Below, piece by piece: positions 52,877-61,577 of a stretch of DNA of 64,000 nt (its first letter is position 1; every line of letters starts with the position of its first letter). The translations under genes were made by a program, and so were the position numbers. The stretch covers positions 2,728,001 to 2,792,000 of the forward strand of contig NZ_LT629771.1 in assembly GCF_900105175.1 (NCBI RefSeq), in the 5' to 3' direction. Below the pieces are notes generated by a model. That model saw nothing but the letters and a program-made list of their open reading frames with translations, had not been told where the DNA came from and searched no databases. This stretch comes from Jiangella sp. DSM 45060. GTDB lineage: Bacteria; Actinomycetota; Actinomycetes; Jiangellales; Jiangellaceae.

Positions 52877-53578
52877 GTGAGCGACGACATCGACCTGCGC
52901 GACGCGGTGCTGCGGTGGCAGGCGGGCTGGGTGACGGCGCGCGACTACCGCAGCGATGTCGACGGCGACGTCGTCACCGTCCGCATCGGGCTGCCCGAGC
53001 GCATCACCGACACGATCCTGCTGACGGACGACCCCGAGCGGTATGCCGAGGCGGCCGCCGGGATCGGCGAGCCGAGCCGCTGGCTCGTCGCCCCGACCAC
53101 CGACCGCGCGCGGACGGAGTCGGCCGCGGCCGCCGCCGGGCTCACCGTCCACGCCCCCGAGTGGCTGATGTCGCGCCCGCTCGACGACCACCCCGCCGGC
53201 GACGCCCCCGACGGGTACGAGCTCTGGCTGAGCGGACGCCGTCCGGTCCTGGTCGCCGAGGTCGTGGCGGCGGGCGGCGATCCCCGCGCGCTGGCGGCGA
53301 AGGGCCACCTCGCCCTGAGCGGCGAGGGCAACGCCGACGCCGTCGCGGACCGCATCTTCACCGTCCCCGCACACCGGCGGCGCGGGCTCGGCGCCGTCGT
53401 CATGGGGGCGCTGACGGCGGCGGCGCGCGAGAGCGGCGCGCGGACCGGCCTGCTGGTGGCGTCGGCGGAAGGGCGCAAGCTCTACGAGCGGCTCGGCTGG
53501 ACGGTCGAGGCGGAGATGACGGTCGCGCACTGGTCCGGCCACGCGTCGCCCGGGCCGACCGGCGACCCGTTAGAGTGA
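52877..53578 (+). CDS. GNAT family N-acetyltransferase
   Basis: 233 residues. The C-terminal half is a GNAT domain: ADRIFTVPAHRRRGLGAVVM carries the acetyl-CoA pyrophosphate loop, followed by ASAEGRKLYERLGW. The N-terminal half (about 1-110) has no clear match but may be a divergent second GNAT fold (YAEAAAGIGEPSRWLVAPTT). The substrate is unknown. GGGGGA precedes GTG 52877. It is followed by the riboswitch of glyA. Confidence 0.8.
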   Translation: MSDDIDLRDAVLRWQAGWVTARDYRSDVDGDVVTVRIGLPERITDTILLTDDPERYAEAAAGIGEPSRWLVAPTTDRARTESAAAAAGLTVHAPEWLMSRPLDDHPAGDAPDGYELWLSGRRPVLVAEVVAAGGDPRALAAKGHLALSGEGNADAVADRIFTVPAHRRRGLGAVVMGALTAAARESGARTGLLVASAEGRKLYERLGWTVEAEMTVAHWSGHASPGPTGDPLE

Positions 53579-53583
53579 TGCCG

Positions 53584-53676
53584 TCGCGACTGGCGCAGCG
53601 GCCCGGGTGACCGGGCACGGGTGGAACCGACCACCGGGGAGCGGACGGCCGTGGCACCGCGCGCCTGGGTGCCCGG
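53584..53676 (+). ncRNA. ZTP riboswitch (pfl motif) upstream of glyA
   Basis: Conserved pfl elements occur in order: GCGACTGGCGC (53586-53596), then the paired GTGGAACCGACCAC followed by CGGGGAGCG (53621-53643), then the pseudoknot half GCGCGCCTGGGTGCCC (53659-53674). ZTP or ZMP binding reports shortage of 10-formyl-tetrahydrofolate and turns on one-carbon genes; glyA is a typical target. The element ends about 35 bases before the glyA ATG. Confidence 0.85.
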
Positions 53677-53710
53677 GAGACACCGACATCGAGAGGACGT
53701 GGCTCTCGCC

Positions 53711-54988
53711 ATGACCACGAACGCCCGCCCCGCGCTGCAGTCCGCCGACCCCGAGGTGGCCGCGCTCATCACGGCCGAGGAAGAGCGGCAGCGCCAGACG
53801 CTGAAGCTGATCCCGTCCGAGAACTACGTGTCCACCGCGGTCCTCGAGGCCACCGGCACCGTGCTCACCAACAAGTACTCCGAGGGGTACGCCGGCCGCC
53901 GCTACTACGAGGGCCAGCAGGTCATCGACCAGCTCGAGACCCTCGCCGTCGACCGCGCGAAGGCCCTGTTCGGCGCCGACCACGCCAACGTCCAGCCGTA
54001 CTCCGGCTCGCCCGCCAACCTCGCCGTCTACCTCGCCACGGCGCAGGCCGGCGACACCATCATGGGCATGTCGCTGCCCATGGGCGGGCACCTGACGCAC
54101 GGCTGGAAGGTCTCGGCCACGGGCACCTGGTTCCGGCCGGTCCAGTACGACGTGCGCCGCGACACCGGCCGCATCGACCTCGACCAGGTGCGTGAGCTGG
54201 CGCTGGCCGAGCGGCCGAAGCTGATCTTCTGCGGTGGCACCGCCATTCCGCGCACCATCGACTTCGCCGGCTTCGCGGCCATCGCCCAGGAGGTCGGCGC
54301 CGTCCTGGCCGCCGACATCGCCCACATCGCCGGCCTCGTCGTCGGCGGCGCGCACCCGACCCCCGTCGGCCACGCCGACATCGTCACCACGACGACGCAC
54401 AAGACGCTGCGCGGCCCGCGCGGCGCGATGATCCTCACCACCGAGGAGTACGCCAAGCCCGTCGACAAGGCCGTCTTCCCCGGCCTGCAGGGCGGCCCGC
54501 ACAACCACACGACAGCCGGCATCGCGGTGGCGCTCGGCGAGGCGGCGCAGCCGGAGTTCAAGGACTACGCCCACCAGGTCGTCGCCAACGCCGTCACCCT
54601 CGCCGACGAGCTGCTGGCCCGCGGCTTCGACCTTGTCTCCGGCGGCACGGACAACCATCTGATCCTCATCGACCTCACCTCCAAGGGCGTGGCCGGCAAG
54701 CCCGCCGCCAAGGCGCTCGACCTCGCCGGCCTGGAGACCAACTACAACACCGTCCCGTACGACCCCCGCAAGCCGTTCGACCCGTCCGGCCTGCGCATCG
54801 GCACCCCCGCCCTGACCAGCCGCGGCATGGGGGAGGCGGAGATGCGCGAGGTCGGCCGCTGGCTCGACGAGGTCGTCACCGCGGCGGCCGGCTCCGACGC
54901 CGACGCCCTGGACGGCGTGGTGGCGCGGGTCCGCGGCGAGGTCACCGAGCTGACCGGCCGCTTCCCGACCCCCGGCCTGGACGGCTGA
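53711..54988 (+). CDS. glyA: Serine hydroxymethyltransferase
   Basis: Interconverts serine and glycine and charges tetrahydrofolate with a one-carbon unit, using PLP. 425 residues, full length: LIPSENYVSTAVLEA, YAGRRYYEGQQ, DIAHIAGLVVGG with the PLP Asp/His, and the PLP Lys in VTTTTHKTLRGPRG. ATG 53711 is favoured; GTG 53699 is also in frame but sits only one base after GAGAGGA. Controlled by the ZTP riboswitch just upstream, linking expression to folate and purine status. Confidence 0.95.
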   Translation: MTTNARPALQSADPEVAALITAEEERQRQTLKLIPSENYVSTAVLEATGTVLTNKYSEGYAGRRYYEGQQVIDQLETLAVDRAKALFGADHANVQPYSGSPANLAVYLATAQAGDTIMGMSLPMGGHLTHGWKVSATGTWFRPVQYDVRRDTGRIDLDQVRELALAERPKLIFCGGTAIPRTIDFAGFAAIAQEVGAVLAADIAHIAGLVVGGAHPTPVGHADIVTTTTHKTLRGPRGAMILTTEEYAKPVDKAVFPGLQGGPHNHTTAGIAVALGEAAQPEFKDYAHQVVANAVTLADELLARGFDLVSGGTDNHLILIDLTSKGVAGKPAAKALDLAGLETNYNTVPYDPRKPFDPSGLRIGTPALTSRGMGEAEMREVGRWLDEVVTAAAGSDADALDGVVARVRGEVTELTGRFPTPGLDG

Positions 54989-55057
54989 GCCTCCTCCGGC
55001 CGGGCCTGCTCCCGCTGGTCTCTTCCGGCTGGTCTCTTCCGGCTCGTCTTGGACGCT

Positions 55058-55093
55058 CGGGCGGCCGCTCCTTCGCGGGGCGGCCGCCCGTTT
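55058..55093 (+). terminator. Terminator of glyA
   Basis: CGGGCGGCCGC pairs perfectly with GCGGCCGCCCG around an 11-base loop and is followed by TTT. Confidence 0.75.
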
Positions 55094-55110
55094 CCATGCG
55101 CCGCCGCCGC

Positions 55111-55200
55111 ACCACCAGCCGCCGCACCACCAGCCGCCGCACCACCAGCCGCCGCACCACCAGCCGCCGCACCACCAGCCGCCGCACCACCAGCCGCCGA
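55111..55200. repeat. 15-bp tandem repeat
   Basis: Six head-to-tail units of ACCACCAGCCGCCGC, the last ending in A instead of C. It lies between the glyA terminator and the stop codon of the winged-helix gene (55202), just outside the reading frame. Short frames across it give (TTSRR)n or (AAAGG)n peptides, which are low-complexity artefacts. Confidence 0.92.
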
Positions 55201-55201
55201 C

Positions 55202-55744
55202 TCAGCGCTGAGCCGCCGACCGCACCAACGCCAACTCCGGGCCACCGTCCAGCCGGAACCCGACCCCACGCGTCGCCCGGATCGTCACCGACGCGCCGGC
55301 CGCCCGTAGTTTGCCGCGTAATCGCTTGATCACCGACTGCACCGCCGCCGGCCCTGCGAAGTACGTGCCGCCCCAGGCGCGCTCGTGCAGCTGCTCGTAC
55401 GTCCACACCTGCCCTGGCCGCCCGGCGAGGCAGCTCAGCACCTTGAACTCGTACGGCGTCAGCGGGAGGCCGTTCCCGCGCCACGTCGCCTCGTGCCGGG
55501 TGACGTCGAGGGTCAGCGAGCCGACCCGGACCACGTCGTCGCCGGTCGGGGGCGAGCCGGCGAGGTGAGCCGGAACGGTGACCTCGGGTCCGGCTCCGGC
55601 GAGGCGGCGCAGGAAGGTGCCCGCCACGCCGGCGTCGGGCGCGAGCACGAGGATGCCGGTGCCCTCGAACTGCCCGGCGATGCGGGCCCGCTCGTCCGGG
55701 GAACTGGTGATGCACACGACGACCGGTGCCGGTTCAGTGCGCAT
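55202..55744 (-). CDS. OmpR/PhoB-type winged-helix regulator with degenerate receiver
   Basis: 180 residues. The C-terminal half is a Trans_reg_C DNA-binding domain (SLTLDVTRHEATWRGNGLPL, EFKVLSCLAGRPGQVWTYEQ, QSVIKRLRGKLRAAG). The N-terminal 60 residues (VVVCITSSPDERARIAGQFE) have the start of a receiver-like fold but are too short and lack the phosphorylatable Asp pattern. No sensor kinase is adjacent. Its start overlaps the end of the TrmB-like gene by 11 bases, so both regulators come from one transcript. Confidence 0.82.
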   Translation of the reverse strand: MRTEPAPVVVCITSSPDERARIAGQFEGTGILVLAPDAGVAGTFLRRLAGAGPEVTVPAHLAGSPPTGDDVVRVGSLTLDVTRHEATWRGNGLPLTPYEFKVLSCLAGRPGQVWTYEQLHERAWGGTYFAGPAAVQSVIKRLRGKLRAAGASVTIRATRGVGFRLDGGPELALVRSAAQR

Positions 55745-56567
55745 GGCTGCCGTCCGCGGTGACGGGCTCGTGGTCGTGGTGGTGCCGGAACATGTCGGGA
55801 TCGATGGGCATCGATGCCGTCCACAGCGTGTCGAACAGCAGGCTGAGCGCCCCGCACAGCTCGCGGCTGCGCACGATCAGCGCGACGACCCCGCCGACGC
55901 CAGGTGCGAACAGCGGCATCAGCACGGTGTGACCGTCGAACACCGCGAACTTCATCGGCAGGTCGCCGTGGAAGACGCGGGCCTCCTCGCCGGCCTCGAT
56001 CCACGCACCGATGTTGTCGGCGACGGACGGATGTCGCATGAGCCCGTGGTCGTAGACGGCCCGCGCCCGGACGCCGCGGGAGAGCGCGTCGAGCTCGGGC
56101 TGGTTGCTGCCGCCGAGCTGGACCGGCCGGCGCACCACGATGTCGATGGACTGCTGCGACGACGCGTGCAGCCGGTCGAACCGGTCGCCGACCAGTTTCG
56201 GCGTGCGCAGGATCTCGACCAGCTCGCCGTCGCCGCCCGCGTTGGCCTCGAACCTGCGCATGAGGTCGGGCAGCGCCGACTCGACGTGCCGTTCTCGCTC
56301 GCGTTGCTCCTCCCGCCCGCGTTCGAGCAGGCCGCCGAACGCGACGTCGGGCGCGGCCGGCTGGAACCGGCTGCTGTACCCGGCGCCGGCGTCGACCAGC
56401 CCCTTGTCGACCAGCGAGCGCAGGATGAGGTACACGCTGCTGCGCGACGTGCCGGTGAGGTCGGCAATGGTGCCTGCGGCCAGCGGTGACTGTTCGAGCA
56501 GGCACAGGTAGATGCGAGCCTCGGTCTTGGTGAGGCCCAGCTCCTCTAGGAGCGATTCGGTGTTCAC
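55734..56567 (-). CDS. TrmB-like transcriptional regulator
   Basis: 277 residues. The N-terminal winged helix is typical (LEELGLTKTEARIYLCLLEQ, TSRSSVYLILRSLVDKGLVD), followed by a helical linker (ERGREEQRERERHVESALPD) and a C-terminal effector-like domain (about 110-265) with PLFAPGVGGVVALIVRSREL. TrmB-type proteins usually sense sugars. A 18-bp palindrome in the divergent region is a likely operator. GTG 56567 is the start. Confidence 0.83.
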   Translation of the reverse strand: MNTESLLEELGLTKTEARIYLCLLEQSPLAAGTIADLTGTSRSSVYLILRSLVDKGLVDAGAGYSSRFQPAAPDVAFGGLLERGREEQRERERHVESALPDLMRRFEANAGGDGELVEILRTPKLVGDRFDRLHASSQQSIDIVVRRPVQLGGSNQPELDALSRGVRARAVYDHGLMRHPSVADNIGAWIEAGEEARVFHGDLPMKFAVFDGHTVLMPLFAPGVGGVVALIVRSRELCGALSLLFDTLWTASMPIDPDMFRHHHDHEPVTADGSHAH

Positions 56568-56637
56568 ACGCGCCTCCGGGGGTGTCGGGCGTGCCGGGAT
56601 TGCGCCAATGGTTACCCCGCGTGACCCATCGCGTCAA

Positions 56638-56655
56638 ACACGTTGTACAAGTTGT
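56638..56655. promoter_or_regulatory. Candidate operator in the TrmB-protease intergenic region
   Basis: Symmetric site ACA-CG-TTGTACAA-GT-TGT: the 8-bp core is a perfect palindrome and the outer ACA/TGT match in inverse. It lies between the divergent TrmB-like gene (start 56567) and the protease gene (start 56765). Confidence 0.6.
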
Positions 56656-56764
56656 GGACGACATTCTCCGATTGCCCGCGAACTGCCCCGATCGTGACCC
56701 CGAAAGCGCCCCTTTCCGTTCGTAAGGTCGGTTCCAACAACGGGCGTCGTAGGAGGTCAGAGCG

Positions 56765-59700
56765 ATGAGCAAGCAGGTGCGGCTCGGAATGAGCGTGGCG
56801 GGTGCGCTGGCGCTCGCGGCCGCGTTCCTCCCTGCCCCGGCGGCGACGGCGGCAGCTGCGAGCCCGGCGCCACGCGCGGTCGCGGCCGCACCGGCCGACG
56901 ACGAGCCCGCGACCATCGAGCCGCGGTTGCGCCGCCAGCTGGACGCCGCCGACACCGCCGAGCTGTGGGTCCGGTTCGACGACGCGGCCGACCTCACCGA
57001 GGCGGCCGCCGTCACCGGCTGGGCCGAGCGTGGCGCCGCGGTCGCGCAGGCGCTGCGGCAGACCGCCGAGAGCAGCCAGGCCGACGTCCGTGCCCGGCTC
57101 GACGCGGAAGGGGTGGAGTACGAGGCGTTCTGGGCCACGAACGCCATCCGCATCCCCGACGGCACCGCGAGCCTGGCCGCCGAGCTGGCCGCGCAGCCCG
57201 AGGTCGACTCCCTGCACCCGGCCCGCGCCTACGAGCTGCCCGACCCCGCCACCACGCCTGCGGCGCAGGCGCGCGCCACCGCGGCCGCCGTCGAGTGGGG
57301 CATCGCGAACATCAACGCCGACGACGTCTGGGACCAGTACGGCGCCACCGGCCAGGGCATCACCGTCGCCAGCATCGACTCCGGCGTGCAGTACGACCAC
57401 CCGTCCCTGGTGGGGCAGTACCGAGGCGCCCAGCCCGACGGCAGCTTCGACCACGCCTACAACTGGTTCGACGCGCGGGGGGTGTGCGACGGCGCGCCGT
57501 GCGACGACCACGGGCACGGCACCCACACCATGGGCACGATGGCAGGCGACGACACGGGCGGCAGCGCCATCGGGGTCGCGCCGGGAGCACGCTGGATCGC
57601 CACCAACGGCTGCTGCACCGACGAAGCGCTCATCGCGTCCGGCCAGTGGCTGCTGGAGCCGACCGACCCGCACGGCGAACACCCCGACGCCGGCCGCCGG
57701 CCGCACGTCGTCAACAACTCGTGGGGCAGCGAACTCCCGTCCACCGACCCGTTCATGGAAGACATCAGCCGCGCCTGGGCGGCGTCGGGCATCTTCGCCG
57801 TCTGGGCCAACGGCAACCTCGGCCCGCGCTGCCTGACGTCCAGCTCGCCGGGCAGCCGCACCGTCAACTACTCAGTCGGCGCCTACGACGTCACCGACGC
57901 CATCGCCGGGTTCTCCGGCCGCGGCACCGGCCAGGACGGCGAGATCAAGCCGAACCTGTCCGCGCCCGGTGTCGACGTCCGGTCCGCGTGGCCGGGCGAC
58001 GGCTACGTCGACGCCGACGGCACGTCCATGGCGGCGCCGCACGTCGCCGGGGCCATCGCGCTGGCGTGGTCGGCGGCGCCCGCGCTCGTCGGCGACGTCG
58101 AGACCACCATCGACCTCCTCGACGGCACCGCCCGCGACACCCCGGCCGACGAGTGCGGCGGCTCCGACGCCGACAACAACGTGTTCGGCGAGGGCCGCCT
58201 CGACGCCCTCGCGCTGCTCGATTCCGCCCCCGTCGGTGAGACCGGAACGCTGGTCACGACGGTCACCGACGCCGGCACCGGAGACGCCGTGCCGGGCGCG
58301 CTCATCACCGTCACCGGGCCAGTCGAACGGGAACGGACCACCGGCGACGACGGCGCCTACACGGTTCCGCTGCGGGTCGGCGACTACGAGGTCACGGCGT
58401 CGTCGTTCGGCTACGTGCCGCGCACGGAGTCGGTGCACGTCGCCGAGAACGAGACCGCCACCCTCGACCTCGCGCTGGACCGGCAAGACACCGTCACGGT
58501 CAGCGGCCGCGTCACCGACGGCTCCGGGCAGGGCTGGCCGCTGTACGCGCGGGTCACGGTCGACGGCATGCCCGGCGGCACCGTCTACACCTCGCCCGAC
58601 GACGGCCGCTATGCCATCGAGGTCCCGGTGGGCGCGTCCTACACGCTGTCCGTCACGTCCGAGTACCCCGGCTATCAGCCGGCCACCAGCACCGTGACCG
58701 CCGCCGACGACGTCACCGCCGACGTCGCCCTGGCCCGGGTGGCCGACCGGTGCACCACCCCCGGCTACGCGTACGCCTACACCGGCGGCGGCGCCGACTT
58801 CGACCACGGCCTGCCCGACGGCTGGACCGTCACCGACGGCAACGGTTCTGGCGAGGTGTGGGCCTTCGACGACCCCTACGACAAGGGCAACCTCACCGGC
58901 GGCAGCGAAGCGTCGGCCAGCGTGCAGAGCCCTGGCCTGGGCCTCTACATCGACACCACGCTGACGACGCCGGTGTACGACCTCAGCGACGACCCCGCGC
59001 CGGCCATCGGGTTCCGGCAGGCGCTGATCCAGCTCGGCGACATCGCCGACGTCGACGTCAGCATCGACGGCGGCGCCAGCTGGCAGACGGTGCTGCAGCA
59101 GACCCGCGTCGACGAACGCGACGGCGCCGAGAAGGTCGTCCCGATCCCGCAGGCCGCCGGTCAGGCCGCCGTCCAGGTGCGGTTCCACTACCACAACGCC
59201 CGCTACAGCTCGTACTCCTGGCAGCTCGACGACGTCTATGTGGGCAGCCGCGAGTGCGTCCCGGTCGACGGCGGCCTCGTCGTCGGCGCCGTCACCGACG
59301 CGAACACCGGCGCACCGCTGACCGGAGCTCAGGTCGCTGACGCCGCGGCGCCGCTCGACCCGGTCCGGTCGGTCGCGACCAGCGGCGACCCGGCACTGGC
59401 CGATGGCTTCTACGCGCTGTTCGCCGCCGGTGCGTCGCCGCGGCTCACGGCGGGTCTGGGCCGGTACGCCGACGGCGAGGCGGTCGTCGACATCGCCGCC
59501 GGGGGAGTGACCCGGCATGACATCGCGCTGGCGGCCGGACGGCTGGAGGTGTCCGGGGGCATCGAGACCTCCCTCGAGCTGGGCGGCGCGGACGACCACA
59601 CCGTCACGCTGACCAACACCGGCACCGCGCCGGTCGCCGTCCAGCTCACCGAGCGGCAGGGCGACACCACCATCCTGCGGCCCGACGGCAGCACCGCCGG

Positions 59701-61204
59701 CCGGGCCGAGATCGCCGCCGCGCCGGGCGCGCCGATCCTGCGGGTCGAGGGCGAGGCGTCACCGCTCGGCTACGACCCGGCCACCGACGGCCAGGCCGAC
59801 CGGTCGCCGGCCGCTGTCCCGTCCTCCGGCGACGGGCCGTGGACCGACCTCGCGGCTTACCCGATCCCCGTTCTCGACAACGCGGTCGGCGAGCTCAACG
59901 GCCGGCTGTTCTCGGTCGGCGGCATCGGTGGCAGCGGCGTCCTCGACTGGGTGAGCGCCGGCTGGTCGTACGACCCCGCCACGCTGCGCTGGGAACCCAT
60001 CGCCGACCTGCCGGAGGCGCGTGAAGCGCCCATGGGCGCGGTCATCGGCGACCTGTTCTACGTCACCGGCGGACGGTGGAGCGACCAACGACCCAAGAGC
60101 GACACCTGGGCCTACGACCCGCACACCGACCAGTGGACCGTCCGGGCCAACGCGCCGATGCCGGTCTACGGCGCGGGGCGGGCCGTGCTCGACGACCAGC
60201 TGTACGTCGTCGGCGGCTGCGACAACAACTGCGGACGCGACTCCGTCTACCGCTACGACCCGTCGACCGACACGTGGGCGACGCTGGCGCCGTACCCGAT
60301 CACGACGTCGCGGCAGGCCTGCGCCGGCATCGACGGCCGGGTCTACTGCACCGGCGGCATCCAGCGCGACAGAAGCATCAGCGACCACACCTACGCCTAC
60401 GATCCCGCCACCGACACCTGGACGCGGGTCGCCGACCTGCCGGCGGCGCGCTGGGGGATGGCCTACACCGGCGCGTCCGACGAGCTGATCGTGGCCGGCG
60501 GCTACGACGGCAGCGCCATCACGAACGAGAGCTGGGCCTACGACCCCGAGACCGACGCATGGCTCGACCTGCCGGCGCCGGCGCACGTGCTGTACCGCAG
60601 TGGCAGCACGTGCGGCCTCAACCGCGTCGGCGGCAGCGACCGCACCGGTTTCTTCCCGGTCACCACGGTCGACCAGCTCCCCACCTACGGCGACTGCCGT
60701 CCGGCCGACGTGCCCTGGCTGACGGTCGACGGCGGCGCCGCGACGTTGGCGCCGGGCGAGTCGACGCAGGTCACCCTCCGCGTCGCCGCCGACGTCGCGC
60801 AGCCGGGGACGTACTCGGGCGGGGTCTGGATCCGCGAGGACACGCCGTACGCGGTCGCCCCGGTCGACGTCTCCCTGACGGTCGACGTACCTCGCCGCTG
60901 GGGCGCCGTCGTCGGCACCGTTACCGCACCTGCCTGCGGCGACGACGGGGCGGCGGACGGTGACTCGGCGGCGGACGGCGACGCTGCACCGGTCCCGGGA
61001 GCCGGCGTGCTCGTGGACGGCCGCAGCACCGACGTCACGCTCCGCACCGACCGCGACGGCCGGTTCCTGCGCTGGATCGACCGCGCCGAGATGCCGCTGA
61101 CCCTCACCACCACGGCCGACGGCTACGCGACCGACATCCGCCGGGTCCGGCCGCCCACCTCGGGACCGTCGGTGGTGGACATCGAGCTCGCCTGCGAACC
61201 GTAG
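56765..61204 (+). CDS. Secreted S8 (subtilisin-like) protease with kelch repeats
   Basis: 1479 residues. Signal peptide (about 1-30), inhibitor-like propeptide (about 50-165), subtilisin domain with the intact triad Asp205 (ASIDSGVQYDH), His251 (HGHGTHTMG) and Ser421 (DGTSMAAPHVAG), then two carboxypeptidase-regulatory-like beta modules (about 490-660), a jelly-roll-like domain (about 665-825), another regulatory-like module, a kelch propeller (about 1035-1290; repeats such as SDTWAYDPHTDQW and YRYDPSTDTW) and a final beta domain. AGGAGG precedes the ATG. The kelch propeller may bind a carbohydrate or protein at the cell surface. Divergent from two regulator genes. Confidence 0.9.
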   Translation: MSKQVRLGMSVAGALALAAAFLPAPAATAAAASPAPRAVAAAPADDEPATIEPRLRRQLDAADTAELWVRFDDAADLTEAAAVTGWAERGAAVAQALRQTAESSQADVRARLDAEGVEYEAFWATNAIRIPDGTASLAAELAAQPEVDSLHPARAYELPDPATTPAAQARATAAAVEWGIANINADDVWDQYGATGQGITVASIDSGVQYDHPSLVGQYRGAQPDGSFDHAYNWFDARGVCDGAPCDDHGHGTHTMGTMAGDDTGGSAIGVAPGARWIATNGCCTDEALIASGQWLLEPTDPHGEHPDAGRRPHVVNNSWGSELPSTDPFMEDISRAWAASGIFAVWANGNLGPRCLTSSSPGSRTVNYSVGAYDVTDAIAGFSGRGTGQDGEIKPNLSAPGVDVRSAWPGDGYVDADGTSMAAPHVAGAIALAWSAAPALVGDVETTIDLLDGTARDTPADECGGSDADNNVFGEGRLDALALLDSAPVGETGTLVTTVTDAGTGDAVPGALITVTGPVERERTTGDDGAYTVPLRVGDYEVTASSFGYVPRTESVHVAENETATLDLALDRQDTVTVSGRVTDGSGQGWPLYARVTVDGMPGGTVYTSPDDGRYAIEVPVGASYTLSVTSEYPGYQPATSTVTAADDVTADVALARVADRCTTPGYAYAYTGGGADFDHGLPDGWTVTDGNGSGEVWAFDDPYDKGNLTGGSEASASVQSPGLGLYIDTTLTTPVYDLSDDPAPAIGFRQALIQLGDIADVDVSIDGGASWQTVLQQTRVDERDGAEKVVPIPQAAGQAAVQVRFHYHNARYSSYSWQLDDVYVGSRECVPVDGGLVVGAVTDANTGAPLTGAQVADAAAPLDPVRSVATSGDPALADGFYALFAAGASPRLTAGLGRYADGEAVVDIAAGGVTRHDIALAAGRLEVSGGIETSLELGGADDHTVTLTNTGTAPVAVQLTERQGDTTILRPDGSTAGRAEIAAAPGAPILRVEGEASPLGYDPATDGQADRSPAAVPSSGDGPWTDLAAYPIPVLDNAVGELNGRLFSVGGIGGSGVLDWVSAGWSYDPATLRWEPIADLPEAREAPMGAVIGDLFYVTGGRWSDQRPKSDTWAYDPHTDQWTVRANAPMPVYGAGRAVLDDQLYVVGGCDNNCGRDSVYRYDPSTDTWATLAPYPITTSRQACAGIDGRVYCTGGIQRDRSISDHTYAYDPATDTWTRVADLPAARWGMAYTGASDELIVAGGYDGSAITNESWAYDPETDAWLDLPAPAHVLYRSGSTCGLNRVGGSDRTGFFPVTTVDQLPTYGDCRPADVPWLTVDGGAATLAPGESTQVTLRVAADVAQPGTYSGGVWIREDTPYAVAPVDVSLTVDVPRRWGAVVGTVTAPACGDDGAADGDSAADGDAAPVPGAGVLVDGRSTDVTLRTDRDGRFLRWIDRAEMPLTLTTTADGYATDIRRVRPPTSGPSVVDIELACEP

Positions 61205-61210
61205 CCCGCC

Positions 61211-61247
61211 GGGCCCGTCAGTGCGCCGACCCACCACTGACGGGCCC
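61211..61247 (+). terminator. Terminator of the protease gene
   Basis: GGGCCCGTCAGTG and CACTGACGGGCCC form a perfect 13-bp stem with an 11-base loop, seven bases after the stop. The remaining stretch to 61520 shows no gene. Confidence 0.8.
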
Positions 61248-61520
61248 ACCGCACCGACGCCCGCTGTGCAGACGCCCACCTCACCGAGCCGCCCCGCCTC
61301 ACCAACGCCCGCTGCGCTGATGCCCGCCCGCTGACGTCCACCTCTCCGACCCGACTCGCGTCACCGACGCCCCTCACTGACTCAGGCCAGTTGGCAGTCG
61401 GTGACGCGGGTCGGTGGCGCGGGTCGGGTCGTGGCGGCGCGTCGGCGAGCCAGCCGGAACGCCACTCCGATGGTCCCGCAGCGCCCCGATGCCGGACCCC
61501 GACGGACTCTTTCCGGGCAA

Positions 61521-61577
61521 GAAACTCTACAGTTGCCAGATCGGAAACTCAGGGGCTAGAGTTTCCACCATGGAAAC
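61521..61577 (+). promoter_or_regulatory. Promoter with array of GGAAACTC operator sites
   Basis: TTGCCA (61533-61538) and TAGAGT (61557-61562), 18 bases apart, form a promoter whose transcript would start at ATG 61570, seven bases on. GAAACTC (61521), GGAAACTC (61543), GAGTTTCC (61559) and GGAAAC (61572) occur around it; the middle two are a perfect inverted repeat spaced by 8 bases, over the spacer and the -10. Confidence 0.7.

Noticed and set aside
55096-55329. Short coding frame with (TTSRR)n repeats
   Set aside because: It is a translation of the 15-bp tandem repeat; equally open repeat peptides occur in other frames, and no start signal is present.
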